Assembly (NCBI GenBank): GCA_027489375.1 | Contig: JAIXZW010000005.1 | Location: 453,100 to 517,099 of the forward strand | Source of the DNA: Paracoccaceae bacterium | GTDB lineage: Bacteria; Pseudomonadota; Alphaproteobacteria; Rhodobacterales; Rhodobacteraceae | Reading direction: 5' to 3' | Length of the DNA stretch: 64,000 bases | In this document: one piece after another, positions 1 through 8,196 of the stretch | How positions within the stretch are numbered: the stretch's first letter is position 1 | How the letters are laid out: each line of letters starts with the position of its first letter | Made by a program: the position numbers and the translations under genes | The notes under the pieces: model-generated | Seen by the model: only the letters and a program-made list of their open reading frames with translations | What the model was told of the DNA's origin: nothing | The model's database searches: none

Positions 1-23
1 AAGACGACAGGGAACAGCAAGAT

Positions 24-1301
24 ATGGCCGACCTCCTCCTCGGACAGGTGCTCAGCTTCACCGCCGATCCCTTCGTTTCCGGCGACGCCGCCGCCCGTCT
101 CGAACCGCAGGGCGCGGTGCTGGTCGAAGGCGGGCGCATCATGGCCACCGGCCCCGCCACGCGCCTGCGCGCCGAACACCCCACCGCCCGCATCCACGAC
201 TATGGCCGCGACCTGATCACCGCAGGCTTCATCGACGCCCATGTCCATTACCCGCAAACCGCGATCATCGCCTCATGGGGCAAGCGCCTGATCGACTGGC
301 TCAACAGCTACACCTTCCCCGAAGAGATGCGCTTCTCCGACCCCGCCTACGCGGCCGAGGTGGCCGAACGCTACCTCACCCTCGCCACCGCGCATGGCAC
401 CACCACCGTCTGCACCTATGCGACGATCCACCCCGAAAGCGTGGACGCCATCTTCACCGCCGCGCAAAATCGCGGGATGCGGCTTTACGCGGGCAAAACC
501 TGCATGGACCGCAACGCCCCCGAAGGCCTGCGCGATACCGCACAATCCGCCTATGACGACTCCAAACGCCTCTTGGAAAAGTGGCACGGCGTGGACCGCC
601 TGTCCTACGTCATCACCCCCCGCTTTTCGCCCACCTCCACCCCCGAACAACTCGAAGCCCTCGGCGGTCTCTGGCGCGAATACCCCGATTGCCTGATGCA
701 GACCCACCTCTCCGAACAGGTGGACGAAATCGCTTGGGTGAAAGACCTCTTCCCCCAATCCCGCGATTACCTCGACACCTACGAAGCCCAAGGCCTCCTG
801 CGCGAAGGCGCGCTCTACGGCCACGCCATCCACCTGACACCGCGCGAGCGGTCACGCCTGATCGAGGCAGGGGCCAGCCTCGTGCATTGCCCGACCTCCA
901 ACACCTTCATCGGCTCGGGCCTCTTCGACATGGGCCTCGCACAGCAGCTTCGCGTGGGCCTTGCCACCGACACGGGCGGCGGCTCCAACTTCTCCATGCT
1001 CCGCACGATGGCCGCCGCCTACGAAATCGCGCAGCTTCGCGGCCAAGCCTTGCACCCGTCGCAATTGATCTGGCTCGCCACCCAAGGCTCCGCCCGCGCG
1101 CTCCACGCCGAGGACCGCATCGGCAACATCGCGGCAGGGATGGAAGCCGACCTCACCATCCTGAACCTCGCCTCCACCCCCGCGATCGAACAGGCCACCC
1201 GCCGCGCAGGAACCGTCTGGGAAGAGCTGTTCCCCACCATCATGATGGGCGACGACCGCGCCATCCGCGCGGTCTGGCTGGGCGGCAACCCCCTGAACTA
1301 A
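24..1301 (+). CDS. guaD: Guanine deaminase
   Basis: Hydrolytic deamination of guanine to xanthine in cytosolic purine catabolism. The 425-residue protein has the amidohydrolase architecture: a DAHVHYPQ metal motif (His73, His75), THLSE (His228, Glu231), a GHAIH segment near residue 270, and ATDTGGG containing Asp316. These are the zinc ligands and catalytic residues of the guanine deaminase family, and the length is normal for it. The gene begins 23 bases into the window, so its upstream partners, often xanthine dehydrogenase genes, are not visible. It converges on the RraB-like/8-oxoguanine deaminase pair, which points to a purine-degradation locus. Confidence 0.93.
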   Translation: MADLLLGQVLSFTADPFVSGDAAARLEPQGAVLVEGGRIMATGPATRLRAEHPTARIHDYGRDLITAGFIDAHVHYPQTAIIASWGKRLIDWLNSYTFPEEMRFSDPAYAAEVAERYLTLATAHGTTTVCTYATIHPESVDAIFTAAQNRGMRLYAGKTCMDRNAPEGLRDTAQSAYDDSKRLLEKWHGVDRLSYVITPRFSPTSTPEQLEALGGLWREYPDCLMQTHLSEQVDEIAWVKDLFPQSRDYLDTYEAQGLLREGALYGHAIHLTPRERSRLIEAGASLVHCPTSNTFIGSGLFDMGLAQQLRVGLATDTGGGSNFSMLRTMAAAYEIAQLRGQALHPSQLIWLATQGSARALHAEDRIGNIAAGMEADLTILNLASTPAIEQATRRAGTVWEELFPTIMMGDDRAIRAVWLGGNPLN

Positions 1302-1330
1302 CCCGAGGCGCTTGCGCGCCACGCCACCCC

Positions 1331-1411
1331 CTCGCGCCAAAGGCGCGAGGCTGAGGGGGGCTTTCCGCCCCCCAACGGCTCGCAAGCGAGCCTCCCCCAG
1401 AGGATATTTGG
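1331..1411. repeat. Intergenic hairpins with AAATATCCTC repeat element
   Basis: Between convergent guaD and the RraB-like gene. It holds a perfect CCTCGCGCC/GGCGCGAGG hairpin (1331-1351), a GGGGGG/CCCCCC stem just after, a GGCTCGC/GCGAGCC hairpin (about 1378-1393), and at 1393-1411 a copy of the dispersed element whose minus-strand core reads CCAAATATCCTC. It probably terminates transcription from both sides. Confidence 0.6.
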
Positions 1412-1427
1412 ACCAGTGTGAAAGGGA

Positions 1428-1739
1428 TTATTCCGCGAGTTCCCAGCCATCGGGATAGAAGTCGTATTTGAGCGCGATCTCCGTCGAAAGCCGCTCCTTC
1501 TCCCAGATCGCCTCGGGCGTCACGGGAATCGGGCCGAAGCTTGCGATCAGCGTCTCGCCATCGCCCTCGCGCTTGGTCTTGAAGCCACGGGCGCGGAGGT
1601 CTTTCTCCAGCGCCCCCCAATTCGCATCCGTTTCTTCCAGAAAGAAGATGAAGTCGATGACCGACGTCGCGGGCAGACCCTTCACCCCTTTGAACGATTC
1701 AAAAGTCTCGCGCCGCTGCGCCTCGTAATTATGTGCCAT
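1428..1739 (-). CDS. RraB-like regulator of ribonuclease activity
   Basis: A 103-residue acidic protein resembling the RraB/DUF695-type fold, whose characterised members bind RNase E and inhibit mRNA decay. The visible signature is the FIFFLEETDANWGALEKDLRARGF region (residues about 30-53), followed by a basic turn and the C-terminal YDFYPDGWE segment. It starts 9 bases after the stop of the 8-oxoguanine deaminase-like gene on the same strand, so the two are probably co-transcribed. Assignment rests on overall pattern; an inhibitory role on RNase E is inferred from the family and untested here. Confidence 0.65.
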   Translation of the reverse strand: MAHNYEAQRRETFESFKGVKGLPATSVIDFIFFLEETDANWGALEKDLRARGFKTKREGDGETLIASFGPIPVTPEAIWEKERLSTEIALKYDFYPDGWELAE

Positions 1740-1748
1740 CGCCGGTCC

Positions 1749-3086
1749 TCATGCCATCAGCCGCGCCGCCAGCCGGTTCTGCCGCTCGATCACGCGGGGC
1801 AGGTCGATGGTGGCCATCTCTCCCCCCCTTACCACCTGCCGCCCCTCGACGAACAGGTCGCGCACGCGCATCGGCCCGCAAAAGACGAGCGCGGCGACAG
1901 CGTCCCACGATCCCGCCGCCTCGATCCCCGACACGTCCCAGACCGCCACATCCGCCCGCTTGCCAACCTCGAGCGATCCGCAATCGCCGCGCCCCAGCAC
2001 CCGTGCCCCGCCCAGCGTCGCCACCTCCAGCGCCTCGCGCGCGCCCATCGCATCCGCGCCCAGCGCCACCCGCTGCAAAAGCATCGCCTGCCGCGCCTCG
2101 GCCATCAGGTTGCCCGCATCGTTGCTGGCCGAACCATCCACGCCCAACCCCACCTTCACCCCCGCATCCCGCATCGCCCGCAAGGGCGCGATGCCGGAGC
2201 CAAGCCGGCAGTTGGAGCAGGGGCAATGCGCCACCCCCGTCCCCGTCCGCGCAAAAAGCGAAATCTCGCCCGCATCCAACTTGACGCAATGCGCGTGCCA
2301 GACATCATCCCCCGTCCAGCCAAGGTCTTCGGCATATTGCCCCGGACGGCAGCCGAACTTTGCCAGCGAATAGGCGATGTCCTCGTCATTCTCGGCAAGA
2401 TGGGTGTGCAGCATCACCCCCTTGTCCCGCGCCAGAACCGCCGCCTCGCGCATCAGGTCGCGGCTCACCGAAAACGGCGAACAGGGTGCAAGGCCAACCC
2501 GCACCATCGCCCCCTCGGCCGCATCGTGGAACGCATCCACCACCCGCACCATGTCGCGCAGGATATCCGCCTCGCGCTCCACCAGACTGTCGGGCGGCAG
2601 CCCCCCGTCAGATTCCCCGATGCTCATCGCCCCCCGCGTGGGATGGAAGCGCAAACCCACCTCGGCGGCGGCATGGATCGTATCCTCCAGCCGCGCCCCG
2701 TTGGGGTAAAGATACAGATGGTCCGACGTCAGCGAACAGCCCGACAGCGCCAGCTCCGCCAACCCCACCTGCGCCGAGGTGAACATCTCCTCCGGCCCGA
2801 AGCGCGACCAGATCGGATAGAGCGTTTTCAGCCAACCGAACAGCAGCGCATCCTGCCCCCCCGGCACCGCCCGCGTCAGTGTCTGGTAAAGGTGGTGGTG
2901 CGTGTTCACCAGACCGGGCGTCACCACGCAGCCCTTGGCCTCCACCACATCCCCGACCGTCGCAAGGCCCTTGCCCACACCCGCGATCACCCCGTCGCGG
3001 ATCAGCACGTCGCCTCCCGCGATTTCCTCGCGCGCGCCGTTCATCGTCACCACCGCAGCCGCGCCACGGATCAGAACCTCTGCCAT
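1749..3086 (-). CDS. 8-oxoguanine deaminase / TrzN-AtzA-family amidohydrolase
   Basis: A zinc amidohydrolase of the 8-oxoguanine deaminase/atrazine chlorohydrolase-like group, predicted to deaminate oxidised guanine or a related heterocycle in the cytosol. With the start at 3086 it is 445 residues, right for the group. Motifs: NTHHH with His63 and His65, HTHLAEN near residue 220, a WHAHC His near 265, and GVDGSASND near 315 carrying the metal-binding Asp. The open frame runs another 112 codons upstream, but those are Gly/Pro/Arg-rich non-coding-like sequence; the ATG at 3086 has an AAAGGGG site just upstream. Exact substrate is inferred; a chlorohydrolase-like or hydroxyatrazine-type activity is the alternative. 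Confidence 0.82.
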   Translation of the reverse strand: MAEVLIRGAAAVVTMNGAREEIAGGDVLIRDGVIAGVGKGLATVGDVVEAKGCVVTPGLVNTHHHLYQTLTRAVPGGQDALLFGWLKTLYPIWSRFGPEEMFTSAQVGLAELALSGCSLTSDHLYLYPNGARLEDTIHAAAEVGLRFHPTRGAMSIGESDGGLPPDSLVEREADILRDMVRVVDAFHDAAEGAMVRVGLAPCSPFSVSRDLMREAAVLARDKGVMLHTHLAENDEDIAYSLAKFGCRPGQYAEDLGWTGDDVWHAHCVKLDAGEISLFARTGTGVAHCPCSNCRLGSGIAPLRAMRDAGVKVGLGVDGSASNDAGNLMAEARQAMLLQRVALGADAMGAREALEVATLGGARVLGRGDCGSLEVGKRADVAVWDVSGIEAAGSWDAVAALVFCGPMRVRDLFVEGRQVVRGGEMATIDLPRVIERQNRLAARLMA

Positions 3087-3200
3087 CGGAATACCCCTTT
3101 GCCGACCCTTCGGTTGCGCCATAAGCGGACCCGCGCGACAGAAGGGGGAAGGACTCGTCGCAGGCAACCGGACCTTACCGCAAAGCGCCAAGCCCCTCAA

Positions 3201-3310
3201 ACCCCCTTCACCTTGGCGGCAAATACTCCACGGGGGGCAGGGGTGCGCCCGCGCACCCCGTGGGGGGCGTGAAGCCCCCCCCGGCCTCGCGGCCCCGCCG
3301 CGAGGGGGTG
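3201..3310. repeat. Degenerate copy of intergenic repeat with GC-rich hairpin
   Basis: Between the monophosphatase and 8-oxoguanine deaminase-like genes. It contains a diverged core (AAATACTCCACGGGG) and a GGGGTGCGC/GCGCACCCC hairpin, then further G and C runs. It resembles the repeats at 8041, 13262, 20729 and 32569 but with several substitutions. Confidence 0.5.
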
Positions 3311-3343
3311 GCTTGCGCGGGCTTGGCCCGCGCTCCGCATGGG

Positions 3344-4156
3344 TCAGCCGTTCAGCAGCGCAAGCGCTTCCGCATGGATCGCCGCGTTGGCCGCCGCCAG
3401 CACGCGACCCCCGTCGTGGCAAGGGTTGCCCTGCCAGTCGGTCATGATGCCCCCCGCCGCCTCGATCACGGCAATCGGGGCCTGCACGTCATAGGGCTGC
3501 AATCCCGCCTCGATCACCAGATCGACCATCCCCGCCGCCACCAGCGCGTACCCGTAGCAATCCGTGCCATAGCGTGTCAGCTTCGCCTTTGACGCCACCC
3601 GCCGGAAGGCCGCACCCTCGTCGGCCGTGCCGACCTCGGGGAAGGTAGAATAAAGGATCGCCTCCGACAGCGGCCTCGCCCCCCTTGCCCGCAAGACCGC
3701 CTCGCCCGAAGGTCCGACGACCCGCGCCCGCCCCAGACCACCCTCGAACCGCTCGCGGATATAGGGCTGGTCGATCACGCCATAGATCGGCCCCTCAGCA
3801 TCGCGGACCGAGATCAGCACCCCCCATGTCGGCGTGCCCGAGATATAGCCCCGCGTCCCGTCGATCGGGTCGAGCACCCATGTCAGCCCGCTCGTCCCCG
3901 CCTTGGGTCCGAATTCCTCGCCCAGAATTCCGTCCATCGGACGCCGCCGCGCCAGAATGGCACGCATCCGCTCTTCCGACAGACGGTCGGCCACGGTCAC
4001 GGGATCGAACCGCGCGGCTTCCTTGTTTTCGGCTGTGAGGTCGGTCTTGCGGAAATACATCAGCGTCGCCTCGCGCGCCGCATCCGCCAGTTCGGCGGCA
4101 GTCGCGAAGATATCCTCCGCCTCGCCCGCCGAAATCCGTGACGAAATTCCTGCCAT
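3344..4156 (-). CDS. hisN: Inositol-monophosphatase-family histidinol-phosphatase
   Basis: A Mg-dependent phosphatase of the IMPase fold, predicted to dephosphorylate histidinol phosphate in histidine synthesis, as HisN proteins do in bacteria lacking the HisB phosphatase. Of 270 residues, the metal sites are Glu80/Glu81 in the LGEEFG motif, Asp96 and Asp99 in LDPIDGTRGY, and the late PYDVQAP Asp near 223. The length fits HisN. The gene stands alone, not among his genes, so inositol-1-phosphatase or another sugar phosphatase is possible. It is upstream of, and co-directional with, the 8-oxoguanine deaminase-like gene, separated by about 257 bases of repeat-containing sequence. Confidence 0.78.
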   Translation of the reverse strand: MAGISSRISAGEAEDIFATAAELADAAREATLMYFRKTDLTAENKEAARFDPVTVADRLSEERMRAILARRRPMDGILGEEFGPKAGTSGLTWVLDPIDGTRGYISGTPTWGVLISVRDAEGPIYGVIDQPYIRERFEGGLGRARVVGPSGEAVLRARGARPLSEAILYSTFPEVGTADEGAAFRRVASKAKLTRYGTDCYGYALVAAGMVDLVIEAGLQPYDVQAPIAVIEAAGGIMTDWQGNPCHDGGRVLAAANAAIHAEALALLNG

Positions 4157-4228
4157 GCCCGACCCTCCGATCCGCTCCCCTTCCGCCTAAGCGGCGGAAG
4201 GGTGCGGGTCAAGCCGGACTGGCCGTTT

Positions 4229-4591
4229 TCAGGCCGCGTCGCTCAGCACGCGGGCAAGGTCGAAAAGGCGGCGACGCTGCGCCTCGGGGATCGCGTAATA
4301 GGACCGCACCAGTTCCAGCGCTTCCTTGTCGGCCATGAAGTCGCCTTCCGCCGCCCGCGCCGTTTCCCGCGCGTCGTCCAGCCCTTCGAAGAAGAAGCCG
4401 ATGGTCACGCCCAGCGCATCCGCCACATCCCAAAGACGGGATGCCGAAACGCGGTTCATACCCGTCTCGTATTTCTGGATCTGCTGAAACTTGATCCCGA
4501 CCTTGTCGGCCAATTGCTGTTGCGTCATGCCCACCATCCAACGACGATGGCGGATACGCTTGCCCACATGGGCGTCAACCGGATGCTTCAT
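4229..4591 (-). CDS. XRE-family helix-turn-helix regulator
   Basis: A 120-residue cytosolic DNA-binding protein. Residues about 9-65 form the Cro/CI helix-turn-helix, with MTQQQLADKVG and FQQIQKYETGMNRVS as helices 2-3 of the fold; the remainder is a short acidic alpha-helical tail. The ATG at 4591 is preceded by GGAG at eight bases; the open frame extends 58 codons further upstream but that part is AT-richer and shows no coding character. It is divergent from the quinone oxidoreductase gene across a 341-base promoter region, so it may control that gene or itself. Its ligand is unknown. Confidence 0.88.
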   Translation of the reverse strand: MKHPVDAHVGKRIRHRRWMVGMTQQQLADKVGIKFQQIQKYETGMNRVSASRLWDVADALGVTIGFFFEGLDDARETARAAEGDFMADKEALELVRSYYAIPEAQRRRLFDLARVLSDAA

Positions 4592-4708
4592 AAATATTAA
4601 CTCCAAGCCTGCCTGTCCCTGACATTCTACAAGCATAATCCATGCCAAACCCATCGAAGCGCAGCGAAACCGAAAAAAAAACCGCGAAGTCCCGAAAACC
4701 TGTCTTTT

Positions 4709-4737
4709 CGGATATGTCCCTTTATACATCCGGACAA
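4709..4737 (-). promoter_or_regulatory. Candidate sigma70 promoter for the XRE gene
   Basis: Minus strand: TTGTCC (4737-4732), 17-base spacer, TATCCG (4714-4709). It would give a leader of about 110 bases before the ATG at 4591. It coincides with an interrupted inverted repeat, so autoregulation is possible. Confidence 0.35.
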
Positions 4738-4787
4738 GAACAGCCCCACAAAAGCGGGCAATCACCCTGCACGGTTTCTCACTTTGA

Positions 4788-4817
4788 TTGACTCACCTTT
4801 TGCGTGTCTCGCATATT
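4788..4817 (+). promoter_or_regulatory. Candidate sigma70 promoter for the oxidoreductase gene
   Basis: TTGACT (4788-4793), 18-base spacer, CATATT (4812-4817). Initiation would fall near 4824, giving a leader of roughly 110 bases to the start at 4933. Confidence 0.4.
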
Positions 4818-4932
4818 GCGCCGCATTTTGCAAAGACACCTCCGAAACACTCGCAAAACGCAACGAACCGCGGCGGCTTTGCAGCCCAGAACAGAACTTT
4901 CCGGACCCATGAACACGCAGCAGGGGAAATTC

Positions 4933-5901
4933 ATGCGCGCTTGGCAAATCGAAACCCTCGACACCGCACCCGTCCTGCGCGATGTGCCCGCCCCCGCCCC
5001 CGCCAAGGGTCAGGCGCTGGTGCGCATCCATGCGGCCGGCCTCAACTTCGCCGATCTCCTCATGGCCAAGGGCAGCTATCAGGAAAAGCCGCCCCTCCCC
5101 TTCATCCCCGGCCTCGAATGCGCGGGCGAGGTGGTGGCCCTCGGGCCGGACACCACCGGCCCCGCCCCCGGCACCCGCGTCGCCTGCTTTGCCGGAACGG
5201 GCGGCTTGGCCGAATACGGCGCTTTCCCTGTCGGAACGCTGACACCCCTGCCCGCTGCCACGCCTTATGACGTGGCCGCAGGCTTCCAGATCGCCTATGG
5301 CACCTCGCATCTCGCCCTCGACCACCTCGCCCGCCTGCAACGGGGCGAAACCCTGCTCGTCCTCGGCGCGGCAGGCGGGGTCGGGCTGACGGCGGTGGAA
5401 ATCGGCGCGCTCATGGGCGCGCGCGTCATCGCCTGCGCCCGCGGGGCCGAAAAGCTCGAGATCGCCCGCAAAGCCGGAGCCGCCGAAACGCTGGACAGCG
5501 ACACGCCCGACCTCAAATCCGCCCTCAAAGCCCTCGGCGGGGTCGATGTGGTCTATGACCCCGTCGGCGGCCCCGCTTTCGACGCAGCCCTCCGCGCCAC
5601 GCGCCCCCAAGGCCGCCTCCTCACCATCGGATTCGCCAGCGGCGAGGTGCCGCAGATCGCGGCCAACCTCCTCTTGGTCAAGAACCTCTCGGTCATCGGC
5701 ATGTGGTGGGGCGGCTACGCCAAATTCGCCCCCCATATCCTGCAACGCAGCCTCGCCACCCTCTTCGACTGGCAGGCGGCGGGCCGCATCACCCCCCACC
5801 TCTCGCACATCCTGCCGATGGAGGAATTGCCCCAAGGCCTCGACCTCCTCCGCAGCCGCGCCGCCACGGGCAAGGTCGTGATACGCACTCAGCAGCAGTA
5901 A
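4933..5901 (+). CDS. NADPH:quinone oxidoreductase, zinc-independent MDR family
   Basis: A 322-residue medium-chain dehydrogenase/reductase of the quinone oxidoreductase (QorA/zeta-crystallin) type, reducing quinones or enoyl-like substrates with NADPH in the cytosol. The N-terminal GroES-like domain has the GLNFADLLMAKGSYQ and PGLECAGEV signatures; the Rossmann motif VLGAAGGVGLTAVEIG lies near residue 140-155. No structural-zinc Cys cluster is present. The start is the ATG at 4933 after GGGGA; 43 upstream in-frame codons are not convincing. The 3' end overlaps the convergent LysR gene by 13 bases. Confidence 0.88.
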   Translation: MRAWQIETLDTAPVLRDVPAPAPAKGQALVRIHAAGLNFADLLMAKGSYQEKPPLPFIPGLECAGEVVALGPDTTGPAPGTRVACFAGTGGLAEYGAFPVGTLTPLPAATPYDVAAGFQIAYGTSHLALDHLARLQRGETLLVLGAAGGVGLTAVEIGALMGARVIACARGAEKLEIARKAGAAETLDSDTPDLKSALKALGGVDVVYDPVGGPAFDAALRATRPQGRLLTIGFASGEVPQIAANLLLVKNLSVIGMWWGGYAKFAPHILQRSLATLFDWQAAGRITPHLSHILPMEELPQGLDLLRSRAATGKVVIRTQQQ

Positions 5902-6740
5902 GCCTGCCGCAACTGCGCAAGCAGCGCCTCGGCGGGTTCGCCCTTGAGCGTGGGCGCCGCATAAAGGCAGATGCTCTGCCGCCCCAGATCGGGCAACGCC
6001 CCCCGCGCCTCGACCGGCACCAGACCCTGCGGCATCGCATTGGTCAGCCGCGCCGATACGGCAAGGTCCGCCGCCACCGTCGCCTCGATCGCCTGCTCGC
6101 TCTCGCCATCCACGGCCAACTCCCATGCGATCCCCGCCGCCTCGAGCGCGGAAATCGCCTTGGACCGGAACACGCAGGAATCCTTGAACCCCAACCGCAG
6201 CGGGCGCTTCTGCCAGACCTGCCCCTCCTCCGCCCCGACCCAGACAAGATCACGCGCCCCCAGCACCTCGGCCCCCGGTCCGGGCACATCCTCGGTCGTC
6301 AGGATCACGTCATATTCCCCCCGCGCGAACCCCTCGCGCAGCAGGATGGTGAAGCTTGACGCCAGCGTCACCTTCACCCGAGGATAGGCCGCCGCCAGCC
6401 GCTTCAATATCCCCGGAATCGCGGGGTAAACGATGTCATGCGGCACACCCAGCCGCAGTTCCCCCTCGTATCCTGCCGAGGTGAGCCGCGCCATCGCCTC
6501 GTCGTTCAGCGCCAGCATCCGGCGGGCATAGGACAGAAGCTGCTCCCCCTCGGGCGTCAGCGTCAGCTTCCGCGCCGCCCGCGCGAACAGGCCAAGGTCG
6601 AGCGAGTCTTCCAGCCGCTTGAGCTGCATCGACACCGCCGATTGCGTCAGGTTCAAAAGCCCCGCCGCCCGCGTCACCCCGCCACTGTCGGCCACGGCGA
6701 CAAAGGACCGCAAGGCGACCAGATCCAGCACCCGCCCCAT
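5889..6740 (-). CDS. LysR-family transcriptional regulator
   Basis: A 283-residue LysR-type regulator: N-terminal winged helix-turn-helix (residues about 1-60, with SFVAVADSGGVTRAAGLLN and TQSAVSMQLKRLED) and a periplasmic-binding-protein-like effector domain. Two ATGs are adjacent (6743, 6740); AGGAGG lies 4 and 7 bases upstream respectively, favouring 6740. It is divergent from the small DUF1127 gene and convergent with the oxidoreductase gene, sharing 13 bases with its end. Effector and targets cannot be read from sequence; the divergent neighbour is the usual first guess for this family. Confidence 0.92.
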   Translation of the reverse strand: MGRVLDLVALRSFVAVADSGGVTRAAGLLNLTQSAVSMQLKRLEDSLDLGLFARAARKLTLTPEGEQLLSYARRMLALNDEAMARLTSAGYEGELRLGVPHDIVYPAIPGILKRLAAAYPRVKVTLASSFTILLREGFARGEYDVILTTEDVPGPGAEVLGARDLVWVGAEEGQVWQKRPLRLGFKDSCVFRSKAISALEAAGIAWELAVDGESEQAIEATVAADLAVSARLTNAMPQGLVPVEARGALPDLGRQSICLYAAPTLKGEPAEALLAQLRQAYCC

Positions 6741-6856
6741 CATCACACCTCCTGATGATATCCCGCACAATCATTCATTTCCCGAATACAACTTTTCGGC
6801 ACATTCTTCAAGCATCCCGATGGAAACCCGCCATCCCATCACAGAAAGGAATGATC

Positions 6857-7072
6857 ATGCCCGCCTTCGCCCATACCCTCCGCCGCGCCCTGCCCCGCCT
6901 GCCCTCGCTCTCGCGGCTCCTCGCCGCCCGCCTCGGCCTCGCCCGCAGCCGTGCCCGCCTTGCCACGCTCGACGACCACCTTCTCGCCGACATCGGCCTG
7001 ACGCGGGAAAAGGCCTTGGCCGAAGCCGACCGCCCCGTCTGGGACGCCCCCGACCACTGGATTCGCCGCTAA
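6857..7072 (+). CDS. DUF1127 small basic protein
   Basis: A 71-residue Arg-rich protein ending in the DUF1127 signature: LATLDDHLLADIGLTREKA, about residues 38-56. Alphaproteobacterial DUF1127 proteins are small, basic, and in several species affect RNA metabolism and phosphate or carbon responses, with Arg-rich segments that contact RNA. Of two nearby ATGs (6851, 6857), the second has AAAGGA at six bases and is preferred. It is divergent from the LysR gene across 116 bases, which makes it a plausible regulatory target. Confidence 0.85.
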   Translation: MPAFAHTLRRALPRLPSLSRLLAARLGLARSRARLATLDDHLLADIGLTREKALAEADRPVWDAPDHWIRR

Positions 7073-7102
7073 AAACCCGTTCCGTTTTCGACATCGGGTG
7101 TC

Positions 7103-7131
7103 TTGAAATAGACATTCGCGATGCCGATATT
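7103..7131 (+). promoter_or_regulatory. Candidate promoter of the Bax-inhibitor-1 gene
   Basis: TTGAAA (7103-7108), 17-base spacer, GATATT (7126-7131), about 60 bases before the ATG at 7194. Confidence 0.4.
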
Positions 7132-7193
7132 CACAGGCATACGGACTGCGGGGCGAGACAATCCGCAGCCGGGGGTCAATATCGGAGGCTTAC

Positions 7194-7928
7194 ATGGCTG
7201 ACTTTTCCACGATCCGCACGGTCGGCGCAGGCGCCCGGACCGCCGAGATCGACGCGGGGCTTCGCGCCCATATGAACAAGGTCTACGGGCTGATGTCCGT
7301 GGGGATGCTGCTGACGGGCGGCGTGGCTTGGGCCGTCGGCACGTCCGAACTGCTCGGCTTCCTGCGGTCCGCCGAAGGCGGCATGACCATCCTCGGCTGG
7401 GCCGTGATGTTCGCGCCGCTTCTGATGGTCTTTGCCTTCGGGGCCGCGATCAACCGCATGTCCTATTCCGCAGCGCAGCTCTTCTTCTACGCCTTCTCGG
7501 CGGTGATGGGCCTGTCGCTGGCCTGGATCTTCAAGGCCTTCACCGGCATCTCCATCGCGCAGACCTTCCTCGTCACCTCCATCGCCTTCGCCTCGCTGTC
7601 GCTCTACGGCTACACGACGAAGCGCGACCTGTCGGGCTTCGGCACCTTCCTGATGATGGGTCTGGTCGGGCTGATCGTGGCGTCGATCATCAACATCTTC
7701 GTCGCCTCCTCGGCGCTGGCCTTCGCCGTGTCGGTGATCGGCCTCTTGATCTTCGCAGGTCTCACCGCCTATGACACCCAGCGCATCAAGACCGACTACA
7801 TCGCCCATGCCCAGCACGGCGATCAGGAATGGCTCGGCAAATCCGCCGTCATGGGGGCGCTGAACCTCTACATGAACTTCATCAACATCTTCATGTTCCT
7901 GCTGCAATTCCTCGGCAACCGCGAATAA
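7194..7928 (+). CDS. Bax inhibitor-1 / YccA family membrane protein
   Basis: An inner-membrane protein of 244 residues with seven predicted hydrophobic segments, beginning near residue 30 (VYGLMSVGMLLTGGVAWAVG). The DTQRIK motif near 200 and the acidic/His-rich loop before the last helix are typical of BI-1/TMBIM proteins, several of which are pH-sensitive calcium leak channels; YccA members also interact with FtsH. It starts at an ATG behind CGGAGG. It is a single-gene unit with its own candidate promoter and a strong intrinsic terminator. Confidence 0.92.
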   Translation: MADFSTIRTVGAGARTAEIDAGLRAHMNKVYGLMSVGMLLTGGVAWAVGTSELLGFLRSAEGGMTILGWAVMFAPLLMVFAFGAAINRMSYSAAQLFFYAFSAVMGLSLAWIFKAFTGISIAQTFLVTSIAFASLSLYGYTTKRDLSGFGTFLMMGLVGLIVASIINIFVASSALAFAVSVIGLLIFAGLTAYDTQRIKTDYIAHAQHGDQEWLGKSAVMGALNLYMNFINIFMFLLQFLGNRE

Positions 7929-7951
7929 GCCGCAGGCATGACGCCAAAGAC

Positions 7952-7979
7952 AAAGGGCCGGTCGCAAGACCGGCCCTTT
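7952..7979 (+). terminator. Intrinsic terminator after the Bax-inhibitor-1 gene
   Basis: Perfect 12-base-pair stem AAAGGGCCGGTC/GACCGGCCCTTT with a GCAA tetraloop (7964-7967), followed by T residues, 23 bases past the stop codon. Confidence 0.92.
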
Positions 7980-8040
7980 TGCTTTGCACGCCGCTGGGAC
8001 CGCTGCGCCTCATCCCCTGCCGCCCTGCGGCTTTCATGCT

Positions 8041-8105
8041 CGCCCAAACATCCTCGGGGGGGGAGGCCGTCAGGCCGTGGGGGGCAGACAGCCCCCCTTG
8101 CGACG
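8041..8105 (+). repeat. Dispersed intergenic repeat (ATCCTCGGGG/G6C-hairpin element)
   Basis: CCCAAACATCCTCGGGG followed by GGCCGTCAGGCCGT and a GGGGGGC/GCCCCCC hairpin. The reverse complement of 20729-20790 matches this almost base for base, so these are two copies of one element about 60 bases long. It sits in the gap between the Bax-inhibitor-1 and rpmG genes. Confidence 0.75.
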
Positions 8106-8144
8106 CTGTCAACGGCAGGTCGGCAACCATGAAGCCCTAAACGC

Positions 8145-8167
8145 AAAAAGCCGCCCCGAGGGGCGGC
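8145..8167 (-). terminator. Intrinsic terminator after rpmG
   Basis: Minus strand: GCCGCCCC/GGGGCGGC stem with a two-base tip followed by TTTTT, about 30 bases downstream of the rpmG stop. Confidence 0.85.
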
Positions 8168-8196
8168 CTTACGGCATTCCTGCAAAGGACAAGACC

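Larger units (their letters stand above)
4592..4932. other. 341-base divergent promoter region
   Basis: Non-coding interval between the XRE gene (minus) and the oxidoreductase gene (plus), noticeably AT-richer than its surroundings. It contains a candidate promoter in each direction (listed separately) and an interrupted dyad around 4709-4737 (CGGATATGT opposite ACATCCGG) that could be an operator. I see no RNA gene or additional open frame with coding character in it. Confidence 0.6.
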
